From Pseudomonadota bacterium (GTDB taxonomy: Bacteria; Pseudomonadota; Gammaproteobacteria; Burkholderiales; Thiobacillaceae), in the NCBI GenBank assembly GCA_021811235.1, contig JAJZPG010000001.1:124001-188000 (forward strand): a DNA stretch of 64,000 bases, in the 5' to 3' direction. The position numbers and the translations under genes were made by a program. How positions within the stretch are numbered: position 1 is the first letter of the stretch; every line of letters begins with the position of its first letter. Shown piece after piece: positions 1 through 8,926 of this stretch. Under the pieces are notes generated by a model. It saw nothing but the letters and a program-made list of their open reading frames with translations. It searched no databases and was not told the DNA's origin.

Positions 1-972
1 CGCCGGCGGCATGCCAACCATGCGCTTGAAGGCGCGCGAGAACGCGGCTTCGGATTCATAGCCCACTTCCAGCGCAACGGTCGCCACGGTGCGGTTCGAT
101 TCCCGCAGCAGCCGGCTGCCCAGCTGGATGCGCCAGTTGGCCAGGTAGTGCATCGGCGGATCGCCCAGATATTGCACGAAGCGTTCATGTAGCGCGGAAC
201 GCGACAGGCCGACCTCGCGGGCAAGATCGTCGACCGTCCAGTCGCGATCCGGATGCTCGTGCATGAGTTCGAGCGCCTTGCCGACGAAGCGGTCGCGCAG
301 GCCGGCGAGCCAGCCCGTCGCATCCTCGGGCAGGTTGTCGAGATAGCGGCGGGCGGCGTCGACGAACATCATCTCGGCGAGCCGTTCAAGCACGGCGTCG
401 CCGCCGGGCCGCGGGGTGTTGGACTCGACGACCGCCTGCTCGATCACGCGGCCGGCCCAGCCGCTGGCGCGTTCTGCCGGCAGATGCAGGATGCGCGGCA
501 GCGCCGCGATCAGGGGATTGAACGGCCGCAGGTCGCAGCCGAGGAAGCCGCACACGGCAATCGTGTCGGCCGCTTCGACAGGCAGCGGTGAGCCGGGCTC
601 GACCACGCCGTGATGAAAAGCGATCGGCATGGGCTTGGGGACGTTGCGGGTGGAAAACACCCACTCGGCCGTCCGCCGCAGCGGCTCGATGCCCGGTGCG
701 CTCGACAGGACGTGGCGATCGCCCTGCGGGAACATCACGATGTCCCCGGCGGCCAGTTTCACCGGAGGCTGGCCCGCGACCGCAGCCCAGCCATTGCCCT
801 TGGCGATCATGTGGTACTCGATGACGTGCTCGCAGCCCGGCATCACCGCCTCGGCGATCTCACGGGCCGGCGGCGCCTCGGTGGACCACGGGTCGCTGCA
901 ACTCACGTAATAGAACACCGCGCCGCGCACGCGCACGGCGCGCAGCAGATCGGAAAGTGTGTCTCGGCTCAT
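1..972 (-). CDS. AraC family transcriptional regulator with cupin-type sensor domain (3' end cut by window)
   Basis: The reading frame opens at an ATG (972) and runs through the left window edge, giving 324 residues, so only a few C-terminal residues should be missing. Residues about 10-185 look like the AraC-binding-like cupin domain (YHMIAKGNGW, GDIVMFPQGDRHVL). Residues about 220-324 hold the double helix-turn-helix with typical AraC signatures (VDDLAREVGLSRSALHERF, then VALEVGYESEAAFSRAFKR). It faces the small protein and methyltransferase genes that follow across a 278-bp gap, so it may control them; that is inference from position. The ligand cannot be read from the sequence. Confidence 0.9.
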   Translation of the reverse strand, partial: MSRDTLSDLLRAVRVRGAVFYYVSCSDPWSTEAPPAREIAEAVMPGCEHVIEYHMIAKGNGWAAVAGQPPVKLAAGDIVMFPQGDRHVLSSAPGIEPLRRTAEWVFSTRNVPKPMPIAFHHGVVEPGSPLPVEAADTIAVCGFLGCDLRPFNPLIAALPRILHLPAERASGWAGRVIEQAVVESNTPRPGGDAVLERLAEMMFVDAARRYLDNLPEDATGWLAGLRDRFVGKALELMHEHPDRDWTVDDLAREVGLSRSALHERFVQYLGDPPMHYLANWRIQLGSRLLRESNRTVATVALEVGYESEAAFSRAFKRMVGMPPA

Positions 973-1250
973 GAGCATGGCCCTTTCGACGGAGGTTCGA
1001 TCAAGCAGCGTGGACGCGCAATCAAGTGGCCCGCGAATCCAGGACGATCGAGCATATTTGCGCGACGCGGAGTGAAGTGTCAATCCGGCATCTTCATGAC
1101 AATGGGGGCGCTGACTGAACGGCGACGATGCAAGGCTGCACATTCACTGTGAAGCCCTCACCGGGAAGGTCCAGACGGCACGCAATCCAGCCGCCCGACA
1201 GCGAACGACCGGCCCGGCCGGCCCCAACCATCCGAATGAGGAGAGTCATC
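973..1250. other. Divergent intergenic region between the AraC gene and the small HMA-like gene
   Basis: No gene is supported here. It must hold the promoters of both flanking transcription units. The only ordered element I see is a perfect 11-bp palindrome, TTCACTGTGAA, at 1143-1153. It lies about 100 bp upstream of the right-hand gene and could be a regulator half-site, but one short palindrome is weak evidence. Confidence 0.35.
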
Positions 1251-1484
1251 ATGAACACAACCCAGGTCAACATCGTGGTCGACGTCAGGCAGGCGCTCAG
1301 CCCGCAATCCGGCGACGAACTGGTCAGCGAGCTCGGCGGCCTGCCGGGCGTCAGCCGGGCATGGGTGAGCCCGCGTACGTCGCGTCTGCTGCTCGTGGAT
1401 TTCGACGCCCATCAGACCGACACGCAGCACATCCTCCGCACCGTCGTGCGCCGCGGATTCGATGCGCGTCTGGTCGGCATGTGA
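1251..1484 (+). CDS. Small heavy-metal-associated-fold-like protein (77 aa)
   Basis: 77 residues starting MNTTQVNIVVDVRQALSP. The start is set by a strong GAGGAG ribosome site (1238-1243) ahead of ATG 1251; an in-frame extension upstream has no such site. The beta-alpha-beta layout (NIVVDV, a helix around SGDELVSELGG, GVSRAWVS, LLLVDFDA, helix, GFDARLVG) resembles the ferredoxin-like fold of HMA metal-binding domains. The CxxC metal motif is absent and there is no cysteine at all, so it probably does not carry metal like CopZ. It is first in an apparent operon with the methyltransferase (54-bp gap). Function unknown. Confidence 0.7.
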   Translation: MNTTQVNIVVDVRQALSPQSGDELVSELGGLPGVSRAWVSPRTSRLLLVDFDAHQTDTQHILRTVVRRGFDARLVGM

Positions 1485-1538
1485 GCGCGCCCCCCCTCGC
1501 AAGTAGGTTTTTTTCCATTCCCCACCAGGAGAGTCAAA

Positions 1539-2408
1539 ATGAACATGGAACGCAATGTGTGCACCCCGGCCGCATCCGGCCACGCCCCTTCCCCCGGCCA
1601 GGCGGGGGTCGATTTCGGCGCGATCAAGCAGCGCCAGCATGCCACTTGGGCCAGCGGCAACTACGCCATCGTCGGGACGACGCTGCAGATCGTCGGCGAA
1701 CACCTGGCGGAAGCGGTCGACCTGCGCGCCGGCGAGCAGGTGCTCGACGTGGCCGCCGGCAACGGCAACGCCACGCTGGCGGCGGCGCGCCGCTTCGCGC
1801 ACGTGACCTCGACCGACTATGTTCCCGAGCTGCTCGAAAAAGGCGCCGAGCGCGCCCGCGCCAACGGGCTGGATGTCCGCTTCCAGGAGGCCGACGCGGA
1901 AGACCTGCCGTTTGCCGACGGCGCGTTCGACGTCGCGCTGTCGACCTTCGGCGTGATGTTCGCGCCTGACCAGGCCAGGGCGGCGCGGGAGTTGACGCGC
2001 GTGGTGAAGAGCGGCGGCCGCATCGGCCTGGCGAGCTGGACGCCCGAGGGCTTCATCGGCGACCTGTTCCGCCTGATCGCCTCCTATGTCCCGCCGCCGG
2101 CCGGCCTGCAATCGCCGATGCTGTGGGGAACCGAGCCGCGCATCGTCGAGCTGTTCGGGCCGGACGCCGCCGACATCCGCTGCGAGCGGCGCCGCTTCAA
2201 CTTCCGCTATCAATCTCCCGCGCACTGGATCGAGGTGTTCCGCAACTTCTACGGGCCAACCTACAAGGTCTACGGCGCGCTCGATCCCGATCGCCAGGCG
2301 AGCCTGAGCCAGGACATAGGCGCGCTGCTCGAACGCCTGAACGTCGGCGGAGCCCGCTCGCTGGTCGTCCCCAGCGAGTATCTGGAAGTCGTGATCGACC
2401 GCAAGTAG
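1539..2408 (+). CDS. Class I SAM-dependent methyltransferase (289 aa)
   Basis: A Rossmann-fold methyltransferase of the UbiE/Methyltransf_11 type. Motif I is VLDVAAGNGNATLAAARR at about residues 68-85, followed by the acidic strand end TSTDYVPELL, the FQEADAEDLPFADGAFDV motif and STFGVMFAPDQ. ATG 1539 follows a CAGGAG ribosome site. The C-terminal 110 residues (PPPAGLQSPMLWGTEPRI onward) probably form a substrate cap; the substrate is unknown. Located between the HMA-like protein and a SnoaL-like protein, all on the same strand, downstream of a divergent AraC regulator. Such sets often act on small molecules, but no pathway is implied by the sequence. Confidence 0.85.
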   Translation: MNMERNVCTPAASGHAPSPGQAGVDFGAIKQRQHATWASGNYAIVGTTLQIVGEHLAEAVDLRAGEQVLDVAAGNGNATLAAARRFAHVTSTDYVPELLEKGAERARANGLDVRFQEADAEDLPFADGAFDVALSTFGVMFAPDQARAARELTRVVKSGGRIGLASWTPEGFIGDLFRLIASYVPPPAGLQSPMLWGTEPRIVELFGPDAADIRCERRRFNFRYQSPAHWIEVFRNFYGPTYKVYGALDPDRQASLSQDIGALLERLNVGGARSLVVPSEYLEVVIDRK

Positions 2409-2476
2409 CGCAGCACCGCCGGTAGGGTCGCCGGTCACGCGGCCCACCCCGCCGGCACACGCATGCAGGAGGCATC

Positions 2477-2887
2477 ATGAACGCGAATACGCAAACCGCC
2501 CCATCCCGGGAGCAGCAGGCGCTGGCCATCTTCCACCGGCACGTCGCCGCCTTCACGTCCGGCAATCTCGATGCGGTATTGAACGACTTCGGGGAACATG
2601 CGGTCGTGATCACGCCGGATGGCGTGTTCGAAGGCCAGGAGCAGATCCGCGCGCTGTACGGCGGACTGCTCGCGGAATTCGGCATCATCGACCGCGGCGA
2701 CTCGCCCGGGCTGACCTTGGACGCGCTGCATGTCCGGCACGACACGATCGTCATCGCCTGGCACGCCGAGTCGATGCATCGCGTCTTCCCGTTCGGAACC
2801 GACACCTTCTTCTGCAAGGGCGACCAGTTCGAGCGGCAGTCGATCGTTTTCAGCACGCCACGGCCCAGGAATGGCGCGGTCGGATAA
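2477..2887 (+). CDS. SnoaL-like / NTF2-fold protein (136 aa)
   Basis: 136 residues with the cone-shaped alpha+beta barrel pattern of SnoaL-like NTF2 proteins: an N-terminal helix (ALAIFHRHVAAFTSGNLDAV), the DFGEHAVVITPDGVFEGQ strand pair, then EQIRALYGGLLAEFG and long C-terminal strands. Its start ATG 2477 has a CAGGAGG site 6 bases upstream. The family includes isomerases, cyclases and pure binding proteins; nothing in this sequence fixes which. It ends the same-strand group with the methyltransferase. Confidence 0.75.
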   Translation: MNANTQTAPSREQQALAIFHRHVAAFTSGNLDAVLNDFGEHAVVITPDGVFEGQEQIRALYGGLLAEFGIIDRGDSPGLTLDALHVRHDTIVIAWHAESMHRVFPFGTDTFFCKGDQFERQSIVFSTPRPRNGAVG

Positions 2888-3176
2888 GCGCCCTGCCCGG
2901 TCGCCAGCACGAACACCCGGCTACCGCGCCCGATCAGGTCAGGTCAGGTCAGGGAGGGCAGCTTGGCTGCCGGAAGTGTTGCCGGCATCAGTCCGGGGCA
3001 TTAAAAGGGGGCGGTTCAGGCCAGAATATTGTCGATCGCGGAACAAATCGACCGTGGCAAGCTGAAACACATCGGGCATTTCCCTAGGATAATGGCGGCA
3101 TCTGTCTCGACTTACCCAGGACGGGTTCTGCTTCCGCTGAAGCAACCGACCTGGCAGCACACAAGAACGCCCACCA

Positions 3177-4313
3177 ATGAATGCCCCGCTGATCATCCTG
3201 ACGATCTCCTGTTTCGTGGCGCTGGCCATGGGCGTGATCCTGTTCACGATTGCACGGACCTACCCCAGAAGCATTCGCGGCCTGACGGAGTGGAGCCTGG
3301 CAGCGCTCGTCATCGGATTCAGCCTGCCGCTGTTCATGGCCAGGGGCGTCATTCCGGATGCGTTCAGCATCGTTCTGGCCAATCTGATGGTCCTGATCGG
3401 CTTCATGATGATGAACCAGGGCGTGAGGAAGTTTGCGGGGGTGCCGCCGAGGCCGATCCGTGCGGCGCTGCTTGCGTTCGTTCTTTCCCATGTGGCGCTG
3501 TTTGCGTGGTTCACCTACGTCCACCCGGATATCGGGATGCGGATTGCGATCATGAGCGTGTTCGCCCTCGTCGTCATCGTCGATCAGCTGCGGGTGGTGC
3601 TGAAGGAACTGCCGAGGACGATGGGACGCCATGTCATGGTGTCCTCGCTCGCCATCATGATCGGGGCGCGGATCGTGCGGCTCGGCGCCCTGATGCTGGG
3701 CTTCGATCAGCCGACCGGCGTGTTCGATCCGGCGATCGCCCAGGTCGTCTATGTCGGCCTGCCTTCCATCACGATTCCGCTCGGCGCGATCAGCCTCATC
3801 ATGCTCGCCTCGGAAAAGCTGCACCGCGATCTGGAACGGATGAGCCGCTACGACGACCTGACGCAATGCCTCAACAAGAAATCGGCCATGGAGGAACTGC
3901 AGCGTGAGATTGCACGCGCCCGGCGCCATGGCACCAAGCTGTCGATCATGCTCATCGACCTGGACAATTTCAAGGACATCAACGACACCTACGGCCACCT
4001 GGAAGGCGACAAGGTGCTGGTCGATTTTTCCAAAAAGGCAAAGGCCTCGCTCAGGCAAACGGACCGGCTCGCCCGTTTCGGGGGCGACGAATTCATGGCC
4101 GTCCTCCCGAACACGGATATCGAACAGGCTTCGCTCGTTGCCGATCGCCTGCATGCAGCGGGGAAGGACGGCCAGCCGCAGGCCTGGTCGGTCAGCATCG
4201 GCATTTCGGCATGGCAGGACCCGGATGACGACGTGGCGGCCTTGCTGGCCCGGGCGGACAAGGCCCTTTACAAGGCCAAGGCCTGTGGCCGCCATCAGAC
4301 CCAGTCCAGCTAA
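3177..4313 (+). CDS. Membrane-bound GGDEF diguanylate cyclase (378 aa)
   Basis: Makes cyclic di-GMP from two GTP. Residues about 1-215 contain six or seven hydrophobic helices (the first is LIILTISCFVALAMGVILF), forming a membrane sensor domain I cannot assign to a named MASE type. Residues about 225-378 are a GGDEF domain with an intact RFGGDEF active-site motif (GGDEF at 302-306) and the usual MLIDLDNFKDINDTYGH substrate motif. There is no obvious RxxD inhibitory site five residues before GGDEF (the sequence there is RQTDRLARF). Expected at the inner membrane. Confidence 0.9.
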   Translation: MNAPLIILTISCFVALAMGVILFTIARTYPRSIRGLTEWSLAALVIGFSLPLFMARGVIPDAFSIVLANLMVLIGFMMMNQGVRKFAGVPPRPIRAALLAFVLSHVALFAWFTYVHPDIGMRIAIMSVFALVVIVDQLRVVLKELPRTMGRHVMVSSLAIMIGARIVRLGALMLGFDQPTGVFDPAIAQVVYVGLPSITIPLGAISLIMLASEKLHRDLERMSRYDDLTQCLNKKSAMEELQREIARARRHGTKLSIMLIDLDNFKDINDTYGHLEGDKVLVDFSKKAKASLRQTDRLARFGGDEFMAVLPNTDIEQASLVADRLHAAGKDGQPQAWSVSIGISAWQDPDDDVAALLARADKALYKAKACGRHQTQSS

Positions 4314-4342
4314 CCCTTCCGGCACCTTCCTTCGCAATCATC

Positions 4343-4993
4343 ATGACCCCCACCCAACCTACCAAGCTCGACGCCGCCCACTTCGACAGCAAGGCCCGCC
4401 AATGGGACGACAATCCCGTGTTCCGGGAACGCGGGCTGAAAATCGCGCAGGCCATCCGCCAGGCCGTGCCTTTGAATCGAACAATGAACGCGCTCGACTA
4501 CGGCTGCGGCACGGGGCTGCTGTCCTTTCCGCTGCAGGACGCGCTCGGCGCGATCCTGCTGGCGGATAGTTCGGCCGGCATGCTCGCGGTGGTGAAGGAG
4601 AAAATCGACGCACAGGGGGTCGCCAACATGGCGACGGTGAAGCTGGACCTGCTGGCCGACCCGCTGCCGGCGCAGCGCTTCGACCTGATCGTGACCTCGA
4701 TGACGCTGCACCACGTGCCGGACACCGACCACATCCTGCGCCTCTTCCACGATCTGCTGAACCCCGGCGGCTATCTGTGCATCGCCGATCTGGACCGGGA
4801 GGACGGCTCCTTCCATGGGATCGAGGTCGACGTGCATCATGGCTTCGACCGCACCGATCTGGGCCGGCATGCCGGACAGGCCGGGTTTGCCGACATCCGT
4901 TTCGAGACCGTGTTCAGCATCGCCAAGGAACACCCAGGCGGCCCGCGGGACTATCCGGTGTTCCTGATGACCGCCCGGCGCGCCGGCGCATAG
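4343..4993 (+). CDS. Class I SAM-dependent methyltransferase (216 aa)
   Basis: A compact methyltransferase of 216 residues with motif I LDYGCGTGLLSFPLQ at about residue 51, acidic loop LLADSSAGML, post-I motif FDLIVTSMTLHHV and the LNPGGYLCIADLD segment. It is a different protein from the methyltransferase at 1539 and shares only the fold. It starts 30 bases after the diguanylate cyclase and reads the same way, so the two may be co-transcribed. Substrate unknown. Confidence 0.85.
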   Translation: MTPTQPTKLDAAHFDSKARQWDDNPVFRERGLKIAQAIRQAVPLNRTMNALDYGCGTGLLSFPLQDALGAILLADSSAGMLAVVKEKIDAQGVANMATVKLDLLADPLPAQRFDLIVTSMTLHHVPDTDHILRLFHDLLNPGGYLCIADLDREDGSFHGIEVDVHHGFDRTDLGRHAGQAGFADIRFETVFSIAKEHPGGPRDYPVFLMTARRAGA

Positions 4994-5110
4994 GGGGTGC
5001 CGGAACCGGTCCAACGGGCGGCCGTCCAAGGAGTCGGTTCGACCTAGAGAGAACCCTGCCAGGCAGCCGCTGCCGTGCAATCCCAGCCGGCCGCTGCCTG
5101 GGAGGCATCC

Positions 5111-5572
5111 ATGCCTGGCTGGCAGGCGTTCACGATGAGCGTTCAACTCGATCACCTGATTGTCCCCGCCAGAGACAGGCGGGCCGCGGCCAGATTGCTG
5201 GCCACCCTCCTCGGCGTGCCTTGGGCGGAATCCGGCGCCGGCCCGTTCTCCCCCGTCTTCCTCAACGACGGATTGACGCTGGACTTCGACCAGGCGGAGG
5301 CCCCATTCCCTGTTCTGCACTATTGCTTTCGCGTATGCGAGGCGGAGTTCGACGGCATCCTCGCAAGACTCGCGGAAAACGGCATCGAATACCGAAGCAC
5401 CCCGCACGGCCCGGCAGACCTGCAGGTCAACCGCCAGCATGGGGGCCGCATCGTGTACTGGAACGAACCCGACGGGCACGTTTGGGAGGCGCTGACCGTC
5501 AGCTATGCCCGGACGCCCCGGGAATCCGGTGAGCCGGGCTCGCAGACCACAGCCCCCGGGCGCACGATCTAG
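5111..5572 (+). CDS. VOC (glyoxalase/bleomycin-resistance fold) family protein
   Basis: About 153 residues. The start is placed at ATG 5111 because GGGAGG lies 7 bases upstream; GTG 5075 and ATG 5135 are alternatives. The core LDHLIVPARDRRAAARLLA and the metal-ligand-like RIVYWNEPDGHVWEAL are typical of vicinal-oxygen-chelate proteins. Candidate metal ligands are the His of LDHLIV, a His in VLHYCF and the Glu of HVWEAL. The family includes dioxygenases, glyoxalases and antibiotic-binding proteins, so function stays open. Confidence 0.8.
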   Translation: MPGWQAFTMSVQLDHLIVPARDRRAAARLLATLLGVPWAESGAGPFSPVFLNDGLTLDFDQAEAPFPVLHYCFRVCEAEFDGILARLAENGIEYRSTPHGPADLQVNRQHGGRIVYWNEPDGHVWEALTVSYARTPRESGEPGSQTTAPGRTI

Positions 5573-5727
5573 TCCTGGCCGGCTTATTCCTCTGCCTCGT
5601 CCTGGGCGGCATGGGCCGTGTCCTACTGCCCCGCGTCCCTTTTTCCGTCAGCGAGACGGGGCCTGAGCGGATAGCATGACGCGGGCGCTTTCATATACTG
5701 GAAATTCCAACTGAGGAGGTGCGAGCC

Positions 5728-6186
5728 ATGAACACACTGAAATTATTGCTGCCTGCCCTCCTGGGCGTGAGCCTCGCCACCGGCTGCACGGATCTGCCCA
5801 CCAAGGACACGACCCGCTACGGCGATACGTCCGGGAGTTCAGCCAGTCAGACGGATCGCCGAGGGACCGTTGCCACGGTGGAAAACATCCAGGTGGATTC
5901 CGACTACAAGCTGGGCGTGGGGACGGCGGTGGGCGCGGTGGCGGGCGGCATCCTGGGTTCGGCGGTGGGCGACAGCAAGACGGCCACGGCGGTGGGCGCG
6001 GTGCTCGGCGGCATCGCGGGTACGTATGGCGAAACCAAGGTCAGGAACAAGACGGTGCAGCGCGTGACGGTCGACATGCGCAGCGGTGGACGCGTGACGA
6101 TTGTGCAGCCGGTGGACTCCCGCCTGAGCGCTGGCATGCCGGTGCGAGTGGAAGGCAGCGGCGAAGACGCCCGCGTGGTGCCGTAA
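5728..6186 (+). CDS. Glycine-zipper outer-membrane lipoprotein (17 kDa antigen / SlyB-like)
   Basis: 152 residues. An N-terminal lipoprotein signal (LLLPALLGVSLATGC) places the acylated cysteine at about residue 20. A glycine-zipper hairpin (AVAGGILGSAVGDSK, AVGAVLGGIAGTYGE) spans about residues 70-110, as in SlyB and the rickettsial 17-kDa antigen. A beta-rich C-terminus follows (QRVTVDMRSGGRVTIVQ). ATG 5728 is preferred over GTG 5719 because GAGGAGGT ends 7 bases before it. Likely anchored in the outer membrane and linked to envelope integrity. Monocistronic. Confidence 0.85.
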   Translation: MNTLKLLLPALLGVSLATGCTDLPTKDTTRYGDTSGSSASQTDRRGTVATVENIQVDSDYKLGVGTAVGAVAGGILGSAVGDSKTATAVGAVLGGIAGTYGETKVRNKTVQRVTVDMRSGGRVTIVQPVDSRLSAGMPVRVEGSGEDARVVP

Positions 6187-6357
6187 TTTCGCTGGCCACG
6201 ACGCCCGCACCCGGTGGCCGCTTGTGGCTCGCCCAGGAAGCAAGCGAAAGACTGGGCGGGCCCATCCCGCACAGGCGCGAAGCGGGCAGGGTTCGCGCGC
6301 TGCGGCGTTCGGGCAGCCCCGGGCGACGAAGATGGGACAGGCGCCCGGGCTTCCGGC

Positions 6358-6816
6358 TCAGCGATATTCTTGTCCGGCCTCGAGCAGCTTTCTCGCCCAG
6401 GCCAGGATGGGCTGCAGCCGCGGCGGCAGCAGGCGCCCGGCCTCGTCGAGGCCCACCCAGCGCCATTCGTCGTGCTCGGGACGCCCGAGCTCCGGCGAAA
6501 CCGGCAGGGTGATGGAGGGCTGGGCGGTTTCCGCCAGATAGTAGCGTGCCACCTTGCCGCCGCGGTAGGGAGCGGTCTCGCAGCAGGCTTCGCCCCAGGG
6601 GAAGACGAGATCGCCGATTCCGGCCTCCTCGGCCGTCTCCCGGATGGCCGCGTCGAGGGGCGTTTCGCCCGGCTCCAGCCGGCCCTTGGGAAAGTCCCAG
6701 TTGCGGTACGCGCGCAGCACCAGCAAGCGCCAGCCGCAGGTGTCGCAGCGCGCCACGACCACGCCCGCCGAGATGGCTGGGTCTGGAGAGCCCACAGACT
6801 CAGTTGGGGCGGACAT
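6358..6816 (-). CDS. NUDIX hydrolase (bis(5'-nucleosyl)-tetraphosphatase type)
   Basis: 152 residues when started at ATG 6816. Upstream in-frame codons would overlap the preceding gene and lack homology. A complete Nudix box (GRLEPGETPLDAAIRETAEE followed by AGI) fits GX5EX7REUXEEXGU. The preceding NWDFPKGRL and the late DEWRWVGLDEA are typical of asymmetrical diadenosine tetraphosphate hydrolases. It probably hydrolyses dinucleoside polyphosphates or related pyrophosphates using Mg. It lies 32 bases downstream of a small unknown gene on the same strand. Confidence 0.87.
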   Translation of the reverse strand: MSAPTESVGSPDPAISAGVVVARCDTCGWRLLVLRAYRNWDFPKGRLEPGETPLDAAIRETAEEAGIGDLVFPWGEACCETAPYRGGKVARYYLAETAQPSITLPVSPELGRPEHDEWRWVGLDEAGRLLPPRLQPILAWARKLLEAGQEYR

Positions 6817-6848
6817 AAGCCGAGACGGGCTGGAGGCGAACGGAGACG

Positions 6849-7121
6849 TCAGTCTCTCTTGCAGGCGCCCAGATGCGTCCGCCATTCGGCGAGCAGGGCC
6901 GCCCGGGCCTTCGCGTCGCCGCGGCTCGCAACCAGGAGTTCAGCCCCCGCCTGCAGTTCCGTGCGCTGCCAGCCGGAGTCGGTGGCGCATTCCACGATGA
7001 CGGCCCACCTCCCCTCGCGGGCTTCCACGGCATAGAGATGGGCGGACAGCCCCAGGCCCTCCAGGAGGGTGCTGACGGCAGTTCTGGCCTGGGCCAGATC
7101 GGCTTCGCTCGGTTCGGCCAT
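6849..7121 (-). CDS. Hypothetical protein (90 aa)
   Basis: A 90-residue soluble protein starting MAEPSEADLAQARTAV with a beta-rich centre (RWAVIVECATDSGWQRTEL) and a helical end. I do not recognise a family. Codon use matches the neighbours. It sits immediately upstream of the Nudix gene, and 3 bases after a possible 19-residue peptide gene, so translation may be coupled. Confidence 0.65.
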   Translation of the reverse strand: MAEPSEADLAQARTAVSTLLEGLGLSAHLYAVEAREGRWAVIVECATDSGWQRTELQAGAELLVASRGDAKARAALLAEWRTHLGACKRD

Positions 7122-7124
7122 GCT

Positions 7125-7184
7125 TCAGCCGCCGGACCCGCGCATGCGCAGGAACGCATGGGGTTTGCGCGCGCGATGTTTCAT
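7125..7184 (-). CDS. Possible 19-residue basic peptide upstream of the 90-aa gene
   Basis: ATG 7184 is preceded by AGGGAGGACGCAC, a strong ribosome site at proper spacing. It opens a 19-codon frame, MKHRARKPHAFLRMRGSGG, that ends TGA only 3 bases before the ATG of the 90-residue gene. The peptide is strongly basic. It could be a translated leader that couples to the next gene, or the ribosome site could be fortuitous. Too short for homology to help. Confidence 0.35.
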   Translation of the reverse strand: MKHRARKPHAFLRMRGSGG

Positions 7185-7339
7185 GTGCGTCCTCCCTAGG
7201 CAAGGGTAGAAATTCATCATAGTGCGTGGACGCGCCCGTCGCTTCCCCGAATCCGCACAGCAGCGCGTTGGCGCCGTGGCCGGGACGGGATGGGCGCCCC
7301 GGGAAGGCGCGTCCGCCTCCCGCTTTCCGGGTGGGAATC

Positions 7340-8638
7340 ATGTCGATTCAATTTGGAACATTCTTGAAAACCCGAAAAATGCTCGTCTTCCTGATCGTTC
7401 TCGCCTCGATTATCGCTACCGTCATCGCGCTGAATTTCATTCCGGGCGAGAAGAAGGTCCAGACCCGGATCGGCGAGCTCTACTCCGTGCACGATCCGCA
7501 GTTCCTGCGCTCGATGAGCCACCTGCTCGGGCCGCCCCTGGTGCCCGGCAACCACGTACAGGAACTGATCAACGGCGACGGGATCTTTCCGCCGATGCTG
7601 GCGGCCATACGCGCGGCCGAAAAGAGCATCACGTTCGAGACCTACATCTACTGGTCGGGCAGGGTCGGCCGGGCGTTCGCCGAGGCGCTCGCGGAACGCG
7701 CACGGGCAGGCGTCAAGATCCATGTGCTGGTCGACTGGGCCGGCAGCGCCAAAATGGACGACGCGTTGTTGCAGATGATGAAAGGCGCCGGCGTCGAGAT
7801 CCTGAAATACCACCCGCTTCACTGGTACCACCTGGCCCGCATGAACAACCGCACCCACCGGAAACTGCTGGTGGTCGACGGCAAAGTCGGTTTCACCGGC
7901 GGCGTCGGCATTGCCGACAACTGGTTGGGCAACGCCCAGGATGCCGACCACTGGCGCGACTCGCATTTCCGCATAGAAGGCCCGGCGGTGGCGCACATGC
8001 AGGCGGCCTTCATGGACAACTGGATGAAGACCAGCGGCGAAGTGCTGCACGGCGAGGAATATATCCCGCCGCTTGAGCCGGTTGGCGAGCACCACGCACA
8101 GGTCTTCAAGAGTTCGTCGTCGGAAGGCAGCGAGAGCGTGCGCTTGATGTATCTGCTGTCGATCGCCTCGGCGCGCACAAGCGTTCATATCGCGAATGCC
8201 TATTTCGTCCCCGACGACCTGTCGGTCGAGACGCTCGTGCGCGCATTGAAACGCGGCGTAAAGGTCAGGATCCTGATGCCCGGCACGCGTACCGACGCGG
8301 AGCCGGTGCGCCGCGCCTCGCGCGCCCGCTGGGGCGAACTGCTCGAGGCCGGCGCCGAAATGTACGAATACCAGCCGACGATGTTCCACTGCAAGGTGAT
8401 GATCGTCGACGACGTCTGGGTGTCCGTGGGCTCGACCAATTTCGATTCCCGCTCTTTCCGCCTCAACGACGAAGCCAACCTCAATATCTACGATCGCGCG
8501 TTTGCGCAGCGTCAGATCGATCTATTCGAAGACGACCTGAAACAATCCCGGCGCATCCCCTACGAGGAATGGCGGAACCGCCCGTGGGCCGAGAAGATCA
8601 CCGAGCACGCCCTCGGCTTGCTGCGGTCGCAGATGTAG
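7340..8638 (+). CDS. Cardiolipin synthase-like phospholipase D family protein
   Basis: 432 residues from ATG 7340, with one N-terminal membrane helix (MLVFLIVLASIIATVIAL) and two phospholipase D HKD motifs. The first is HRKLLVVD (His173, Lys175, Asp180) and the second HCKVMIVD (His350, Lys352, Asp357), each followed by the usual GFTGG or GSTNFDSRSF. This matches ClsB/ClsC-type transphosphatidylases that make cardiolipin or phosphatidylglycerol exchange products at the inner membrane. The length is close to ClsB. No operon partner is visible. Upstream ATG 7226 is not preferred because it adds residues with no family counterpart. Confidence 0.85.
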   Translation: MSIQFGTFLKTRKMLVFLIVLASIIATVIALNFIPGEKKVQTRIGELYSVHDPQFLRSMSHLLGPPLVPGNHVQELINGDGIFPPMLAAIRAAEKSITFETYIYWSGRVGRAFAEALAERARAGVKIHVLVDWAGSAKMDDALLQMMKGAGVEILKYHPLHWYHLARMNNRTHRKLLVVDGKVGFTGGVGIADNWLGNAQDADHWRDSHFRIEGPAVAHMQAAFMDNWMKTSGEVLHGEEYIPPLEPVGEHHAQVFKSSSSEGSESVRLMYLLSIASARTSVHIANAYFVPDDLSVETLVRALKRGVKVRILMPGTRTDAEPVRRASRARWGELLEAGAEMYEYQPTMFHCKVMIVDDVWVSVGSTNFDSRSFRLNDEANLNIYDRAFAQRQIDLFEDDLKQSRRIPYEEWRNRPWAEKITEHALGLLRSQM

Positions 8639-8800
8639 CCCGGACCGGGCGTCACCGTCACGCTGCCCATTCCCACGCCATGAGCGGAAACTTCCTACAA
8701 GACGCCCGCACGGCTCGAATTATCCTGGTCACCACGGCGATCTCGCCGTCCTCCGTGCCCCCCAACGGGCAAAAAAAACCATGACGGCACTCCATCTTTA

Positions 8801-8838
8801 ATATTGATACAAATGAACTAGTCTATATTGGTACATAA
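8801..8838. repeat. Imperfect 14-bp direct repeat in an AT-rich promoter region
   Basis: ATATTGATACAAAT (8801-8814) and ATATTGGTACATAA (8825-8838) match at 11 of 14 positions and are spaced 24 bp start to start. They lie in the only strongly AT-rich stretch between the PLD gene and the 159-residue gene at 8927, about 90-125 bases before its start. They could be binding sites for an unidentified regulator; the promoter itself may overlap them. The rest of the 288-bp gap shows no gene. Confidence 0.4.
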
Positions 8839-8926
8839 GTTAAAGATCAAGCGGGAGCTGACGTAATAGGTCAACCAGCATAGCCAGCCGAGCCGGCAGG
8901 GCTATCTCAATATCCAGGGACGAGTC

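Noticed and set aside
2935..2954. (CAGGT)3-CAGGG short tandem repeat
   Set aside because: Three to four copies of a 5-mer in an intergenic region; too short to call a functional repeat.
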